From Arthrobacter sp. StoSoilB20 (GTDB lineage Bacteria > Actinomycetota > Actinomycetes > Actinomycetales > Micrococcaceae): DNA of 64,000 bases. The notes under the pieces were generated by a model. That model did no database searches. It was not told the origin of the DNA and saw nothing but the letters and a program-made list of their open reading frames with translations. The translations under genes and the position numbers were made by a program. The stretch is taken from the NCBI RefSeq assembly GCF_019977295.1, contig NZ_AP024651.1, positions 4,720,109 through 4,784,108 of the forward strand. The letters are read 5' to 3'. Shown here piece by piece: positions 43,987-53,567 of the stretch (the first letter of the stretch is position 1; the number at the start of each line of letters is the position of its first letter).

Positions 43987-45452
43987 GAAAGCTCCTCGGT
44001 TTCGGTCAAAGGTTCGACGACGGCGGACTCGGGTTGTGCTTCCCACCATGCCAAGAGTTTCTGCTCGGCTTCCTCGGGGGACAGCGGCCCGTGTTCCATC
44101 CGTTCTTCGAGAAGGAACTTGTAGGCCTTACCCACCACGGGACCGGGCTTGACTCCCAGGAGTGCCATGATCTGCGCTCCATCAAGGTCCGGTCTTACAG
44201 CTGCCAGCGATTCCTGCTCCAAGAGCGTCGAGATGCGTTGCTCAAGGTCATCGTAGGCGAAGGACAAGCGGTCGGCCTTGCGCTGGTTACGCGTGGTGAC
44301 GTCGGATCGTGTGAGGCGGTGCAGGCGTTCCAGGAGGGGGCCGGCGTCGGTCACGTAGCGCCGGACCGCGGAGTCACTCCAGCCGGCGTCGCCGTAGCCG
44401 TAGAAGCGCATGTGCAGTTCCACCAGGCGGGACACGGCTTTGATGGAGTCGTTGTCGAACCGGAGTGCTTTCATCCGCTTCGCCGTCAGTTTGGATCCCA
44501 CAACGTCATGGTGGCGGAAGCTCACCGCGCCGCCCGGTTCGAAACGGCGCGTAGCCGGCTTTCCGACGTCGTGCATCAACGCAGCGAACCTCAACACAAA
44601 GTCAGGGCCGGGCACGGGGCCGTCCGGACCGGTTTCCAAAGCCGCCGCCTGTTCGAGGACCTGAAGCGAGTGCTGGTAGACGTCTTTGTGGCGGTGGTGC
44701 TCATCGGCTTCGAGGCGCAACGCGGAAACTTCCGGAAGCACGAATTCGGCGAGCCCGGTGTCCACCAGGAGGTCGATTCCCACCCTGGGGTGTGCTCCGT
44801 TAATAAGTTTGACCAACTCCTCACGGACCCGCTCCGCGGAAATGATCTTGATGCGGTCGGCCATCTGCGACATCGCGAGCCGCACGTCGTCGTGGACCGA
44901 CACGCCGAGCTGGGACGCGAACCTGGCAGCGCGCATCATGCGCAGGGGGTCGTCCGAGAAGGACGCCTCGGGCGCTCCGGGCGTGGCCAGTTCGGAGGCA
45001 TGGAGGTCACGGACGCCGCCGAACGGATCCACGAGTTCCAGGCTGGGCAAACGCAGCGCCATGGCGTTGATGGTGAAGTCGCGCCGCAGGAGGTCATCGG
45101 TCAGGGAGTTGCCGAACGCCACCACCGGCTTGCGCGAATCGGGGTCGTAAGCCTCCGCGCGGTAGGTGGTGACTTCAATCTGGAAGCCGTCCTTCTTCAT
45201 CCCGATGGTGCCAAAGGCGCGGCCGATTTCCCAGAAGTTGTCCGCCCACTTCTTGATGACGGCAATGGTCTGGTCCGGTGTGGCATCGGTGGTGAAGTCG
45301 AGGTCCGGGGATGTCCTGCCCAGGAAGAGGTCGCGCACGGGTCCACCCACCAGGGACAGCTCAAAGCCGGCATCGACAAAACGCTGCCCGAGGTCGAGCA
45401 CCACCGGATCGATGGTGAAGTTAACTGAAGAGCTGTCCAATACGTGCGCCAT
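43983..45452 (-). CDS. cca: CCA-adding tRNA nucleotidyltransferase
   Basis: The 489-residue protein has the class II nucleotidyltransferase head: LSLVGGPVRDLFLGRTSPDLDFTTDA (GG and DxD), RRDFTINAMAL, the EDxxR-like segment (SFSDDPLRMMRAARFASQLG) and then an HD domain with MHDVGKPATRR. It builds or repairs the 3' CCA of tRNAs, consistent with CCA not being encoded in the tRNA-Leu gene. The C-terminal part binds tRNA. The AAGGAAC before the ATG at 45452 is only 2-3 nt away. Confidence 0.96.
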   Translation of the reverse strand: MAHVLDSSSVNFTIDPVVLDLGQRFVDAGFELSLVGGPVRDLFLGRTSPDLDFTTDATPDQTIAVIKKWADNFWEIGRAFGTIGMKKDGFQIEVTTYRAEAYDPDSRKPVVAFGNSLTDDLLRRDFTINAMALRLPSLELVDPFGGVRDLHASELATPGAPEASFSDDPLRMMRAARFASQLGVSVHDDVRLAMSQMADRIKIISAERVREELVKLINGAHPRVGIDLLVDTGLAEFVLPEVSALRLEADEHHRHKDVYQHSLQVLEQAAALETGPDGPVPGPDFVLRFAALMHDVGKPATRRFEPGGAVSFRHHDVVGSKLTAKRMKALRFDNDSIKAVSRLVELHMRFYGYGDAGWSDSAVRRYVTDAGPLLERLHRLTRSDVTTRNQRKADRLSFAYDDLEQRISTLLEQESLAAVRPDLDGAQIMALLGVKPGPVVGKAYKFLLEERMEHGPLSPEEAEQKLLAWWEAQPESAVVEPLTETEELS

Positions 45453-45600
45453 AGTTCCTTAAGCTTGGCAGATTTTTGCTCCGCAGTGGGCCACTGTTCC
45501 ATGCGAAATCGGGCATGTGTCCGCGGAGCATCTCCTGCAGTCCATCTTGTGGCCATGTCCCGGTCATCACTCGAGGGCAAGAGTCGTTAGAGTGGACCTC

Positions 45601-46152
45601 ATGGCCAACCCGATCCCGAGCGCTCCTGGCAGGAGGACAAACGCACCGTTGCCGTCGGCAATCGGTGCACACGTCGCGCCTGCCCAGCAGCACCCGGTGC
45701 AGGCCTCGCTTCCCACTGTGGAGGAAGTGTCAGCCGGTGGCGTTGTAGTAGACACGTCCGACGGCGAACTCCGGGTTGCGATCATCGCCCGCCTTAATAG
45801 GGGTGGCCGGCTTGAGTGGTGCCTCCCGAAGGGACATCCGGAAGGCCGTGAGAACAACGAGGAAGCTGCTGTCCGCGAGATCGCCGAGGAAACCGGCATC
45901 GAAGGCAGCATCCTGGCGCCCCTGGGCAGCATCGATTACTGGTTCACCGTGAGCGGGCACCGCGTCCACAAGACCGTGCACCATTTCCTGCTCCAGGCAA
46001 CCGGCGGCGAGCTGACCATCGAGAACGATCCCGATCAGGAAGCCGTTGACGCTGCCTGGGTTCCCATCCAGGAACTGGCCCGCAAATTGTCCTTCCCGAA
46101 CGAACGCCGCATCGCCGACCTGGCACGGGAAGTGCTGCCCGAACACCTCTGA
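45601..46152 (+). CDS. NUDIX hydrolase
   Basis: The 183-residue protein contains the Nudix box GHPEGRENNEEAAVREIAEETGI in two parts around residue 80, with RLNRGGRLEWCLPKG before it. It hydrolyses a nucleoside diphosphate-linked compound. ATG at 45601 is used; an extension upstream to 45517 is not supported by a ribosome-binding site. The first 50 residues are Pro/Ala-rich and variable. It directly precedes murJ (26 bp), as in many actinobacteria, where a homologue lies upstream of mviN. Confidence 0.94.
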   Translation: MANPIPSAPGRRTNAPLPSAIGAHVAPAQQHPVQASLPTVEEVSAGGVVVDTSDGELRVAIIARLNRGGRLEWCLPKGHPEGRENNEEAAVREIAEETGIEGSILAPLGSIDYWFTVSGHRVHKTVHHFLLQATGGELTIENDPDQEAVDAAWVPIQELARKLSFPNERRIADLAREVLPEHL

Positions 46153-46178
46153 GCCGGGTACGTGGGACGATAAAGGCG

Positions 46179-48191
46179 ATGTCTGAAGCCAAAACAACCC
46201 AGTCCGTTCAATCCGGAGAAGCCCGTTCCAGTGCCATCATGGCCGCAGGAACGCTGGTTTCCCGGTTCCTTGGCTTCGCAAAAACCTGGATGCTTGGTGC
46301 CGCCCTGGGCCTCGGTTCCACGGTCAATGACACGTTCATCAACGCAAACAACCTGCCCAACCTGATCTTCCTGCTGGTGGCCGGCGGCGTGTTCAACGCC
46401 GTCCTGGTTCCGCAGATCATCAAAGCGAGCAAAGCCCCGGACCGCGGTGCCGACTACATCAGCCGCCTGCTGACCCTGGCTGTGCTGGTCCTGCTGGCTT
46501 TGACGGCGCTGGTAACTCTCGCGGCACCGTTGGTCATCGACCTCACCACCCAGGGGTACTCCGAGCAGCAGAAGGCCCTTGCCGTCACCTTTGCCTTCTG
46601 GTGCCTGCCGCAGATCTTCTTCTACGGGCTTTATGCCCTGCTGACCCAGATACTGAACGCCCACGGAGCGTTCGGGCCCGCCATGTGGGCCCCCATCCTT
46701 AACAACCTGGTGGCCATCGCCGGCCTGGGCATGTTCATTTGGATCCTGGGCGCCAACATCACCAACCCGCACACGCTGGACAACTGGGGACCCACCCAGA
46801 CGTTCCTGATCGCAGGGTTCTCCACCTTTGGCGTGATCGCCCAGACTGCCATCCTGCTGGTCCCCGTTTTCCGCCTGCGCCTCGGCCTGCGGCCCCGCTT
46901 CGGTTGGCGCGGTGTTGGACTGGGCCAGGCAGCCAAGTTGAGCGTCTGGACATTGGCGACTGCCGCCGTCGGGCAGTTGGCTTTCCTGTACATCATGAGG
47001 ATCGCCACCATTCCAGGCGCAGAGCGGCTCCGCCTCCAGAACGCTGGGGATACGGTCGGCGCAGCGGTCCTGCCCGGTAACGCCGTCCTGGAAGTCGCGA
47101 GCCAGCTGTACCTGCTGCCGCACTCCATCATCGCGTTGTCCCTGGCTACCGTCCTTTTCAACCGCATGACCCGTGCGTCCCAGGACGGCAATAAAGCCGA
47201 ACTTCGCGATGCCCTGTCCCATGGCCTGCGGACCATGGCCGTGGCCACGGTTTTCGGCGCCTTGGCACTCTTCGCCTTGGCGGGTCCGCTGGGCATGTTC
47301 TTCTCCGGCGGCAAGCCGCAGGACGGCGTCATGCTCGCCCAAACGCTCACCATCCTTGCCCTGAGCACACCGTTCCTCAGTGCGAACTTCATGATGTCCC
47401 GCGTCTTCTACGCCAACGAGGACGCCCGCACGCCCCTGTATGTCCAGCTATGGCTCGCAGTGATCTACGTGGTGGGCGCTTTCTTCATCCAGTTCCTTCC
47501 CGTCGGCCAGATCATCTACGCGATCGCCATTCTTTACACCCTGGGCAACATCCTCTCCGTAGTGATCAGCGTGGTGTTCCTGCGCCGCCTGCTGGGCCAC
47601 CTCGACGGCCCCCGCATTGCCAATTCGTACATCCGCATGGGCTATGCCGGGCTCGGTTCCGCACTGGCCGGTGCCGCTGCACTGTGGCTTCTGGGCAGCT
47701 ACCGGGCAGACGGTTTCGCGTGGAGCAGCCGCCCGGCCGCCCTGGTGACGGTGGTCGTCGTCGGGCCCGTCATGCTGCTCGCGTACCTGGTCCTGCTTCG
47801 CGTCTTCCATGTCACCGAACTGCGGGACCTCCTGCGGCCGCTGATGGGACGCTTGGGACGCGGAGTCCCCGCACCCGTTTCCGGCGAGGCTGTGGACACC
47901 ACGACGGCGGCCCGCGCCACGGTCTCGGACGACACCGGCTTGATCCCGCGCATCTCGGGTGAGTTCGACGCCGCCTCCTACCGTGCCGGACCGGCCGTGG
48001 AACGTGTGCCTTCCGCGCCTGCCGGGGACGTCGCAGACGCCCCCAAGACATACCTGCCGGAAGAGGATGCACCCAGCACCGCGCGCGGCGGCAGATTCCG
48101 TCCGCAGGTCCCGTTGCCGGGCCGACGCACCTTCCAAGGCGACGCCGGGAGCAATCCCTACTTCCCGACGCGCGGAAATCACCGGAAGTGA
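46179..48191 (+). CDS. murJ: Lipid II flippase MurJ
   Basis: The 670-residue protein has fourteen spans: SGEARSSAIMAAGTLVSRFLGFAKTW at the start and the family RxxG and NDTFINANNLPN motifs in spans 1-2, plus ASQLYLLPHSIIALSLATVLF and LSTPFLSANFMMSRVFYANED further on. MurJ moves lipid II outward for peptidoglycan synthesis. The cytoplasmic C-terminal tail of about 110 residues is charged and Pro-rich. In mycobacteria this tail is a pseudokinase; here that part is the next gene. Confidence 0.97.
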   Translation: MSEAKTTQSVQSGEARSSAIMAAGTLVSRFLGFAKTWMLGAALGLGSTVNDTFINANNLPNLIFLLVAGGVFNAVLVPQIIKASKAPDRGADYISRLLTLAVLVLLALTALVTLAAPLVIDLTTQGYSEQQKALAVTFAFWCLPQIFFYGLYALLTQILNAHGAFGPAMWAPILNNLVAIAGLGMFIWILGANITNPHTLDNWGPTQTFLIAGFSTFGVIAQTAILLVPVFRLRLGLRPRFGWRGVGLGQAAKLSVWTLATAAVGQLAFLYIMRIATIPGAERLRLQNAGDTVGAAVLPGNAVLEVASQLYLLPHSIIALSLATVLFNRMTRASQDGNKAELRDALSHGLRTMAVATVFGALALFALAGPLGMFFSGGKPQDGVMLAQTLTILALSTPFLSANFMMSRVFYANEDARTPLYVQLWLAVIYVVGAFFIQFLPVGQIIYAIAILYTLGNILSVVISVVFLRRLLGHLDGPRIANSYIRMGYAGLGSALAGAAALWLLGSYRADGFAWSSRPAALVTVVVVGPVMLLAYLVLLRVFHVTELRDLLRPLMGRLGRGVPAPVSGEAVDTTTAARATVSDDTGLIPRISGEFDAASYRAGPAVERVPSAPAGDVADAPKTYLPEEDAPSTARGGRFRPQVPLPGRRTFQGDAGSNPYFPTRGNHRK

Positions 48192-48332
48192 GCCAGTGGC
48201 GCCAACATGGGCGCAGGGCATGGATCGGATAGGCTAGAAAATGAATACAGGTAGTTGCAAAAGCGGTTGAACCGGCTCGCCGGGCCGGCCGCGTGCAGGA
48301 CCCGCAGCTCCCGGACAGCCTAGGAGGAACAC

Positions 48333-50069
48333 GTGTCCCACCCGATCGACGTCGGATCAGTACTTGGCGGCCGCTACAAGGTCACGGCCAATGTGTTGAC
48401 CTCGCATGACCAAGATCAGGTGCTCGACGGCGTGGACCAGGTCCTCAACCGTCCCGTGAGCATCCTTGTCGCAGGACCCGGCAACGCCGAGCAGGTTGCC
48501 CAGAGCGCCCGCGAAGTCGCCACGGGGGAGCGCCCCGGCCACGTCCAGATCCTGGACCTTGGGGTCAGCGACAACACCACATACCTCATCACCAACCACA
48601 GCAGCGCTCCTGATTTGTTGGACCTGGTGGTCGCCACCAACCCGCCGTACATTGAGCCCTTCTTCACCGAGACTCTGGGCAGCGAAATCTTCGGACAGCC
48701 CCGCACATACGAGCCCGAGACCTATGACGGCCTGTACGAGGATGACGAGCACGACGCCGCGTACATCCAGTACGACGAAAACGGCTACCCCATCCACAAC
48801 GGGGACGACACCGATCGCGCCGCTGAACCCGAGGCCGGCAACGTTCCTCCGCGGCCTGCCGCCAGCCCGTCGTCGTCCAAGAGCGGCATCGCCGGCAAGC
48901 TGGCTGCTGCCGCCGCAGGCGCTGGTGCGGCCGGTTTGGCCGCCTGGAAGAACTCGGGGACCAAGAACCACGACGCCGGTGCTGCCGCCGGCTCTGGTGC
49001 TGCTGGTGCCTCCGGTGCTGCCGCCGGCTCTGGTGCTGCTGCCGGAGCCTCAGCCCAGCCGCCCACCCAGGCCGTGACGTCCCAGCCGGCTCCTGCTGCT
49101 CCGCCGGCTCCTGCCGCACAGCCTCCGGCGGCGCCGCCCCAGCCGCCGACGCGAGCTGTCAATGCGCAGCCGGCACCCACACGGGAACCGGCAGTGTCGC
49201 GTCAACCTTCAGAGCCCAAGGTGTCCCTGTGGTCTGAAGAGGACTACGGCTTCGCCGGGGGAGGTGCCGCTGCCGGTGGTGCTGCTGCCGCTGGTGCCTC
49301 GGCTGCTTCGCGAGGTACCTCCGACCCGGGTTATGACCGCGCACCTACCAGCTTCCCGGCGTCGGCCGCTGTCCAGGAAGACTACGACGACGAGGAAGTG
49401 TACGAGGACGACGCTCCGGAGAAGGAGCCGCGATCACTCCGCTGGCTCGTCGGCGGCTTGCTGGCTGCCGTGCTGATCGTGGGCCTTGTCCTCGCCGTCA
49501 CGAATTTGGGCAGTCTCCTTCCGAGCGGCGCCCCTGCAGCCACGCAGAGCACGCCCGCTCCGCAAACCAGCAGCAGCACTCAAGCTGAGGAGCCAACGCC
49601 TTCGGAAACGGCGCCTCCGGCTGTGCCACCGGCCATCCAGGGCATTTCCCGGCTGGGTGATTTCCCCTTCGCCGCCACGTACGACAAAGACCTGGTCCGG
49701 GCATTCGATGGCAACGCAGCAAGTTACTGGTCAGACATGGAATTTGCTACGGCGGACTGGGGCGGACTCGTCACCAACATGCCGCTGGTGATTGAGCTCA
49801 AGGAAAAAACCGAGGTTAAGTCCATTGTGCTGAACCAGTTGGGTGGATCCGGGGGCAGCATCAGCGTTTACACCAACGACCGCCCTGCGATGGACGGTGC
49901 CAAGCTGGTTGGAACCAACAGCTTCACCTCCCCGGAACTGACCATGCCACTGGCAGCGCCGACGCAAACCAAATACCTGATCGTGGATGTCAAGGCCCTG
50001 CCCAAGCTGGCCGCACCGAAGACCCGGTACGGGTTCGGCCTGCGCCTGGCTGAGGTTACCGTCCAATAG
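48333..50069 (+). CDS. Pseudokinase-like membrane protein following murJ
   Basis: The 578-residue protein has an N-terminal domain (1-110) starting LGGRYKVTANVLTSHDQDQVLDG, like a serine/threonine kinase lobe but without the catalytic Lys, HRD and DFG motifs. Next come an acidic segment and about 200 residues rich in Ala/Gly/Pro/Gln, one membrane span near residues 370-392, and an external C-terminal domain (about 445-578) like a discoidin/F5-8C fold. In mycobacteria the same parts are fused to MurJ and the pseudokinase is phosphorylated and binds FhaA. The GTG start follows GGAGG at 6 nt. Confidence 0.85.
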   Translation: MSHPIDVGSVLGGRYKVTANVLTSHDQDQVLDGVDQVLNRPVSILVAGPGNAEQVAQSAREVATGERPGHVQILDLGVSDNTTYLITNHSSAPDLLDLVVATNPPYIEPFFTETLGSEIFGQPRTYEPETYDGLYEDDEHDAAYIQYDENGYPIHNGDDTDRAAEPEAGNVPPRPAASPSSSKSGIAGKLAAAAAGAGAAGLAAWKNSGTKNHDAGAAAGSGAAGASGAAAGSGAAAGASAQPPTQAVTSQPAPAAPPAPAAQPPAAPPQPPTRAVNAQPAPTREPAVSRQPSEPKVSLWSEEDYGFAGGGAAAGGAAAAGASAASRGTSDPGYDRAPTSFPASAAVQEDYDDEEVYEDDAPEKEPRSLRWLVGGLLAAVLIVGLVLAVTNLGSLLPSGAPAATQSTPAPQTSSSTQAEEPTPSETAPPAVPPAIQGISRLGDFPFAATYDKDLVRAFDGNAASYWSDMEFATADWGGLVTNMPLVIELKEKTEVKSIVLNQLGGSGGSISVYTNDRPAMDGAKLVGTNSFTSPELTMPLAAPTQTKYLIVDVKALPKLAAPKTRYGFGLRLAEVTVQ

Positions 50070-50083
50070 CCGCATCCATCCAC

Positions 50084-50131
50084 GTAGCAGCAGGGGCCGT
50101 TTTGACCAGTCGAAACGGCCCCTGCTGCTAC
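50084..50131. terminator. Long perfect hairpin after the pseudokinase gene
   Basis: GTAGCAGCAGGGGCCGTTT (50084-50102) pairs perfectly over 19 bp with its complement at 50113-50131, leaving a 10-nt loop. There is no T-run; the stem strength alone should stop or process the transcript between the murJ operon and trxB. Confidence 0.85.
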
Positions 50132-50297
50132 CCGCAATGACTTCACCGCTTGGAACCGGCGCTCGTGCAGACGGTACCCTGAATGTTGGTGGCTTTCAGG
50201 TCCCCAACTCCAACGGAATATTTGGGGCTTAACCGGGGTTGAGTCAGGTGGCCGCCCCGAAAGCCGCAGCATCGACCAAGAAAGAGGTTCACGCCAC

Positions 50298-51254
50298 GTG
50301 AGCATTGCAGAAAACAGCGCATCGCAGGTGCGTGACGTCATCATTGTAGGTTCAGGCCCGGCCGGCTACACCGCCGCCGTTTACACCGCCCGTGCCAACA
50401 TGAAGCCTCTGCTCATTGCCGGTTCCGTCACCGCTGGTGGCGAACTCATGAACACCACAGACGTGGAAAACTACCCGGGTTTCCCGGACGGCATCATGGG
50501 CCCGGACCTCATGGAAAACTTCGAAAAGCAGGCCGCACGTTTCGGCACGGAGATCCTGTTTGAGGACGTCACGGAACTGGACCTCGACGGCGACATCAAG
50601 ACCGTGACCATCGGAACGGGGGAGACCTTCCAGGCGAAGGCCATCATCCTCTCCACCGGTTCGGCTTACCGCGAGCTCGGCCTGACCAATGAGAAGCGAC
50701 TCTCAGGACACGGCGTTAGCTGGTGTGCAACCTGCGACGGTTTCTTCTTCAAGGATCAGGACATCGCCGTCATCGGTGGTGGCGACTCCGCCATGGAGGA
50801 AGCACTGTTCCTCACCAAGTTCGCAAAGTCGGTCACCGTAGTCCACCGGCGCGACACCCTCAAGGCTTCCAAGATCATGGGTGACCGCGCCCAGGCCCAC
50901 GAGAAGATCAACTTCGTCTGGAACACTGCCGTCGAAGATGTTCTCGGTGGAGACAAGGTCACCGGCCTGAAACTGAAGAACCTGGTGGAAGGCACGGAGT
51001 CCGAACTGGCTGTCACCGGCGTCTTCGTGGCTATCGGTAACGATCCCCGCACGGACCTCATCAAGGGCAAGGTGGACCTGACCCCCGAGGGAACCATCGC
51101 CGTAGAGGGCCGCAGCTCACGCACCAACATCAAGGGTGTCTTCGCCGCGGGCGATGTCATTGACCCCACCTACCGCCAAGCCATCACGGCTTCGGGTTCG
51201 GGCTGTGTGGCGGCCCTCGATGTTGAGCACTACCTCGCAGACCTGCACTCCTAG
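50298..51254 (+). CDS. trxB: Thioredoxin reductase
   Basis: The 318-residue protein has the low-molecular-weight TrxB plan: FAD site VIIVGSGPAGYTAAVY, redox motif CATC (residues 143-146, SWCATCDGFF), NADPH site VIGGGDSAMEEALF and the C-terminal FAD contact GVFAAGDVIDPTYRQA. It reduces thioredoxin with NADPH. The start is a GTG at 50298 with AGAGG about 10 nt ahead. It is followed by trxA at 35 bp. Confidence 0.97.
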   Translation: MSIAENSASQVRDVIIVGSGPAGYTAAVYTARANMKPLLIAGSVTAGGELMNTTDVENYPGFPDGIMGPDLMENFEKQAARFGTEILFEDVTELDLDGDIKTVTIGTGETFQAKAIILSTGSAYRELGLTNEKRLSGHGVSWCATCDGFFFKDQDIAVIGGGDSAMEEALFLTKFAKSVTVVHRRDTLKASKIMGDRAQAHEKINFVWNTAVEDVLGGDKVTGLKLKNLVEGTESELAVTGVFVAIGNDPRTDLIKGKVDLTPEGTIAVEGRSSRTNIKGVFAAGDVIDPTYRQAITASGSGCVAALDVEHYLADLHS

Positions 51255-51289
51255 AGCTGCATCCAAGCAACCATAAGAAGGGAAAAGTT

Positions 51290-51616
51290 ATGAGCAACGC
51301 AAAAGACGTAACTGACGCAAGCTTCAGCACGGATGTCCTGGCTTCCGAGAAGCCGGTCATCGTGGACTTCTGGGCAGAGTGGTGTGGCCCCTGCCGCAAG
51401 CTCGGCCCCATCCTCGACGAAATCTCCGTCGAGTACGGCGACAAGGTTGACGTTGTGAAACTCAACGTTGACGACAACCCCGCGATCGCGGCTGAGTACG
51501 GCATCACGTCCATCCCGGCTGTGTACCTCTTCAGCGGGGGAGAAGTGAAGAGCACTGTCATTGGCGCCAAGCCGAAGCAGTTCTTCGAGAAGGAATTCGC
51601 GGACGTCCTGTCCTAG
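51290..51616 (+). CDS. trxA: Thioredoxin
   Basis: The 108-residue protein has the active site WCGPC at residues 31-35 in VDFWAEWCGPCRKLGP, and the cis-Pro loop TSIPAVYLF. It is the substrate of the upstream trxB product. A strong intrinsic terminator follows. In other actinobacteria (for example mycobacteria) the next gene is cwlM; here no such gene follows. Confidence 0.97.
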   Translation: MSNAKDVTDASFSTDVLASEKPVIVDFWAEWCGPCRKLGPILDEISVEYGDKVDVVKLNVDDNPAIAAEYGITSIPAVYLFSGGEVKSTVIGAKPKQFFEKEFADVLS

Positions 51617-51642
51617 CTCGGATTCCTGACTCCGAGTCAACG

Positions 51643-51692
51643 AAAGCCGGCGGCTGCTGCTCCTCAGGGAGCGGGAGCAGCCGGCTTTTTTT
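51643..51692 (+). terminator. Intrinsic terminator of trxBA
   Basis: AAAGCCGG (51643-51650) pairs with CCGGCTTT (51681-51688), with inner CTGCT/AGCAG and GCTCC/GGGAGC pairs, followed by a run of seven T. Confidence 0.92.
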
Positions 51693-51812
51693 ATTTCTTG
51701 GATAAGTAAACTTCCAGAGCTTTCATTTCACTCAGTTCGTTGCCGGGGAGCCTTCAGCGGTTCAGGTTTTGGCTATTTCGGTTGGCCCTACCTGGGGTAG
51801 GCAGAACTTGCT

Positions 51813-52117
51813 CCCTCTTCCACATCCCCACCCCCTCCCGGGCACACCTCTTGCACATCCCCACCCCGTCCCGGGCGATCCTCTTCCGCATCCCCGCCCC
51901 CTCCCGGGCAACCCTCCTCCACATCCCCACCCCCCCGGGCAACCCTCTTCCACATCCCCACCCCCCCGGGCAACCCTCTTCCACATCCCCACCCCCCCGG
52001 CCGACCCTCTTCCACATCCCCGCCCCCTCCCGGGCAACCCTCCTCCACATCCCCACCCCCCCGGGCAACCCTCTTCCACATCCCCGCCCCCTCCTGGGCA
52101 ACCCTCTTTCATCACGG
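51813..52117. repeat. C-rich tandem repeat array (unit 31-34 bp)
   Basis: Nine full units plus a partial tenth run without spacers from 51813. Each holds CTCTTCCACATCCCC or a variant and then an uninterrupted C run and CGGGCAA. Unit lengths are 34, 32, 33, 31, 31, 31, 33, 31 and 33, differing by CCCCCTCCC versus CCCCCCC. One strand is nearly all pyrimidine plus A. All three plus-strand and several minus-strand frames stay partly open, but only because of the period; I see no protein. The array starts 121 bp after the trxBA terminator and precedes the parS block. Confidence 0.9.
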
Positions 52118-52813
52118 CATAATCGAGCCAATGGAATGCATGATCCTGATAATCCTCTTTGGGCCAATCCACCTGGGGCGGACAGACTAGCACTCAAACC
52201 GGCGGTCGGGGCCGAACTGCCACATTGTCATCGGCCAACACTTTGGAGGAGATGCGCTTAAGGGGCTCTACTCTTGACAGGCTTTGCCGCCGGTTACATT
52301 CACTGGAACGGTAGGACGGACCGGAATTAGGCGGATGAAACCCCGCTTGTAACTAGATCGGACCCTTCACGCTGATTGTTTCGCGGGAGTGCCCACGACG
52401 CAGTCATCATGGGGAGTGAGGTCAGATCATGACGATGGGAAGTGGACAGATGGTCATAGATCTGCAGCGGTTTCATGGCTGCCCTTGGCAAGGAATTCGC
52501 TGGTTTGTGAATGAAATTGCCTCTGCCGGCGGGAATGCTGTGCGGATGTCACGACACCCAATGGGAGTTGCGCGGGAACGACAACCATTACTGTTCCCAC
52601 TACGCCCATCGGTCAGCGTCGGGCAGTGTCTTCCATTTCACCGCTTGCGGCAAATGACTCTTGTACTTCTACCTGCAGCCGGTGATTCAGTAGCTGCGTT
52701 CAATACGCTCACAAGTACACACATGGCTCCTGACAAACGTCCCCCGTCTCTCCGGCGTCAGAAGATGCAGTAACTCTAAAGTCCTGCGGCCCAACTCTAG
52801 GTAGTCACTGGGT

Positions 52814-52829
52814 GGTTTCACGTGAAACA
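52814..52829. promoter_or_regulatory. parS site 1
   Basis: GGTTTCACGTGAAACA contains the perfect 14-bp palindrome GTTTCACGTGAAAC, the ParB clamp-loading site. Outer bases deviate at one side from TGTTTCACGTGAAACA. Confidence 0.95.
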
Positions 52830-52930
52830 TGGGCGGGCAAGCCGTGCACGGGAGCCACCAACTGTATGGCGCACCAAGTCGCCCCAACACCGTCATGCCT
52901 AAATGCCACTTCTTCACGGAGCCAACCGCA

Positions 52931-52946
52931 TGTTTCACGTGAAACA
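52931..52946. promoter_or_regulatory. parS site 2
   Basis: TGTTTCACGTGAAACA is the full 16-bp consensus parS. It is 117 bp from site 1. Confidence 0.97.
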
Positions 52947-53525
52947 ACGGTCTGCTTGCCGCGCCTAGGGAGGTTCCACGGCCGATGCAGCAGCAACGAA
53001 ATGATTTGGTCCCCCCAACGAGTCTGACTTCATTGATGCAGGGCGCGTGATCTAGGTGAAACCCCAGGACTGGTCTTGGTGTCACAGGCACACGTTTCTC
53101 CTACTGCATGATTTGTTAGCCCGGGGAACCCGCCAGAAAGCTACTGGTAGCGCTGAACTTTGCCTGGCACCTTGAAGCGCGCGAGCCCGACCTCGGCAGC
53201 CAGAAGACCCGGCAGGGCCGATTCTGCGCACAAAAAGCCTAGGGGAGCCGCTACGAGTCTCCCAGGCACTACTGGCCCCCTGCAAGCCGCATTCAACTCG
53301 CCTCCGGGTCTTCCTCATACGGATATTCGAGACATTGAGGTAGAGAGGCAAAATGAGTTAGAGAACTTATCAACTGCAAAGCCCCGCTCGCCAGTCCCAT
53401 GCAAAGGCGATGCCCGCCAACGAGGGTCAGAACCACGGCAGCAACGAGCAACTGACTAATGAACACGATGACTCCATGGAATTGCTATCTGCCAGGAGAG
53501 TTCTGAGGCTCCACGGCCAACAATC

Positions 53526-53567
53526 GAGCCCCTGCAGGCTCACCTGCAGGGTCACCTGCAGGGGCTC
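53526..53567. repeat. Palindrome with three CCTGCAGG units every 12 bp
   Basis: GAGCCCCTGCAGG (53526-53538) and CCTGCAGGGGCTC (53555-53567) form a perfect 13-bp inverted repeat with a 16-bp spacer that holds a third CCTGCAGG (53543-53550). The three 8-bp palindromes start at 53531, 53543 and 53555, exactly 12 bp apart, with the linkers CTCA and GTCA. Confidence 0.9.

Noticed and set aside
44034..45428. 464-codon open frame antisense to the CCA-adding enzyme gene
   Set aside because: Mirror frame of a conserved gene with no motif of its own.
46035..47342. 435-codon open frame antisense to murJ
   Set aside because: It is a shadow of the murJ codon bias (third-position GC); murJ is well supported on the plus strand.
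51813..52117. CRISPR array
   Set aside because: The units are contiguous, without unique spacers, and no cas genes are near.
51740..52261. Pro/His-rich or Gly/Arg-rich proteins across the C-rich repeats
   Set aside because: Several frames on both strands are open only because the repeat lacks stop codons; unit lengths of 31, 32, 33 and 34 shift the frame, which a selected repeat protein would not allow.
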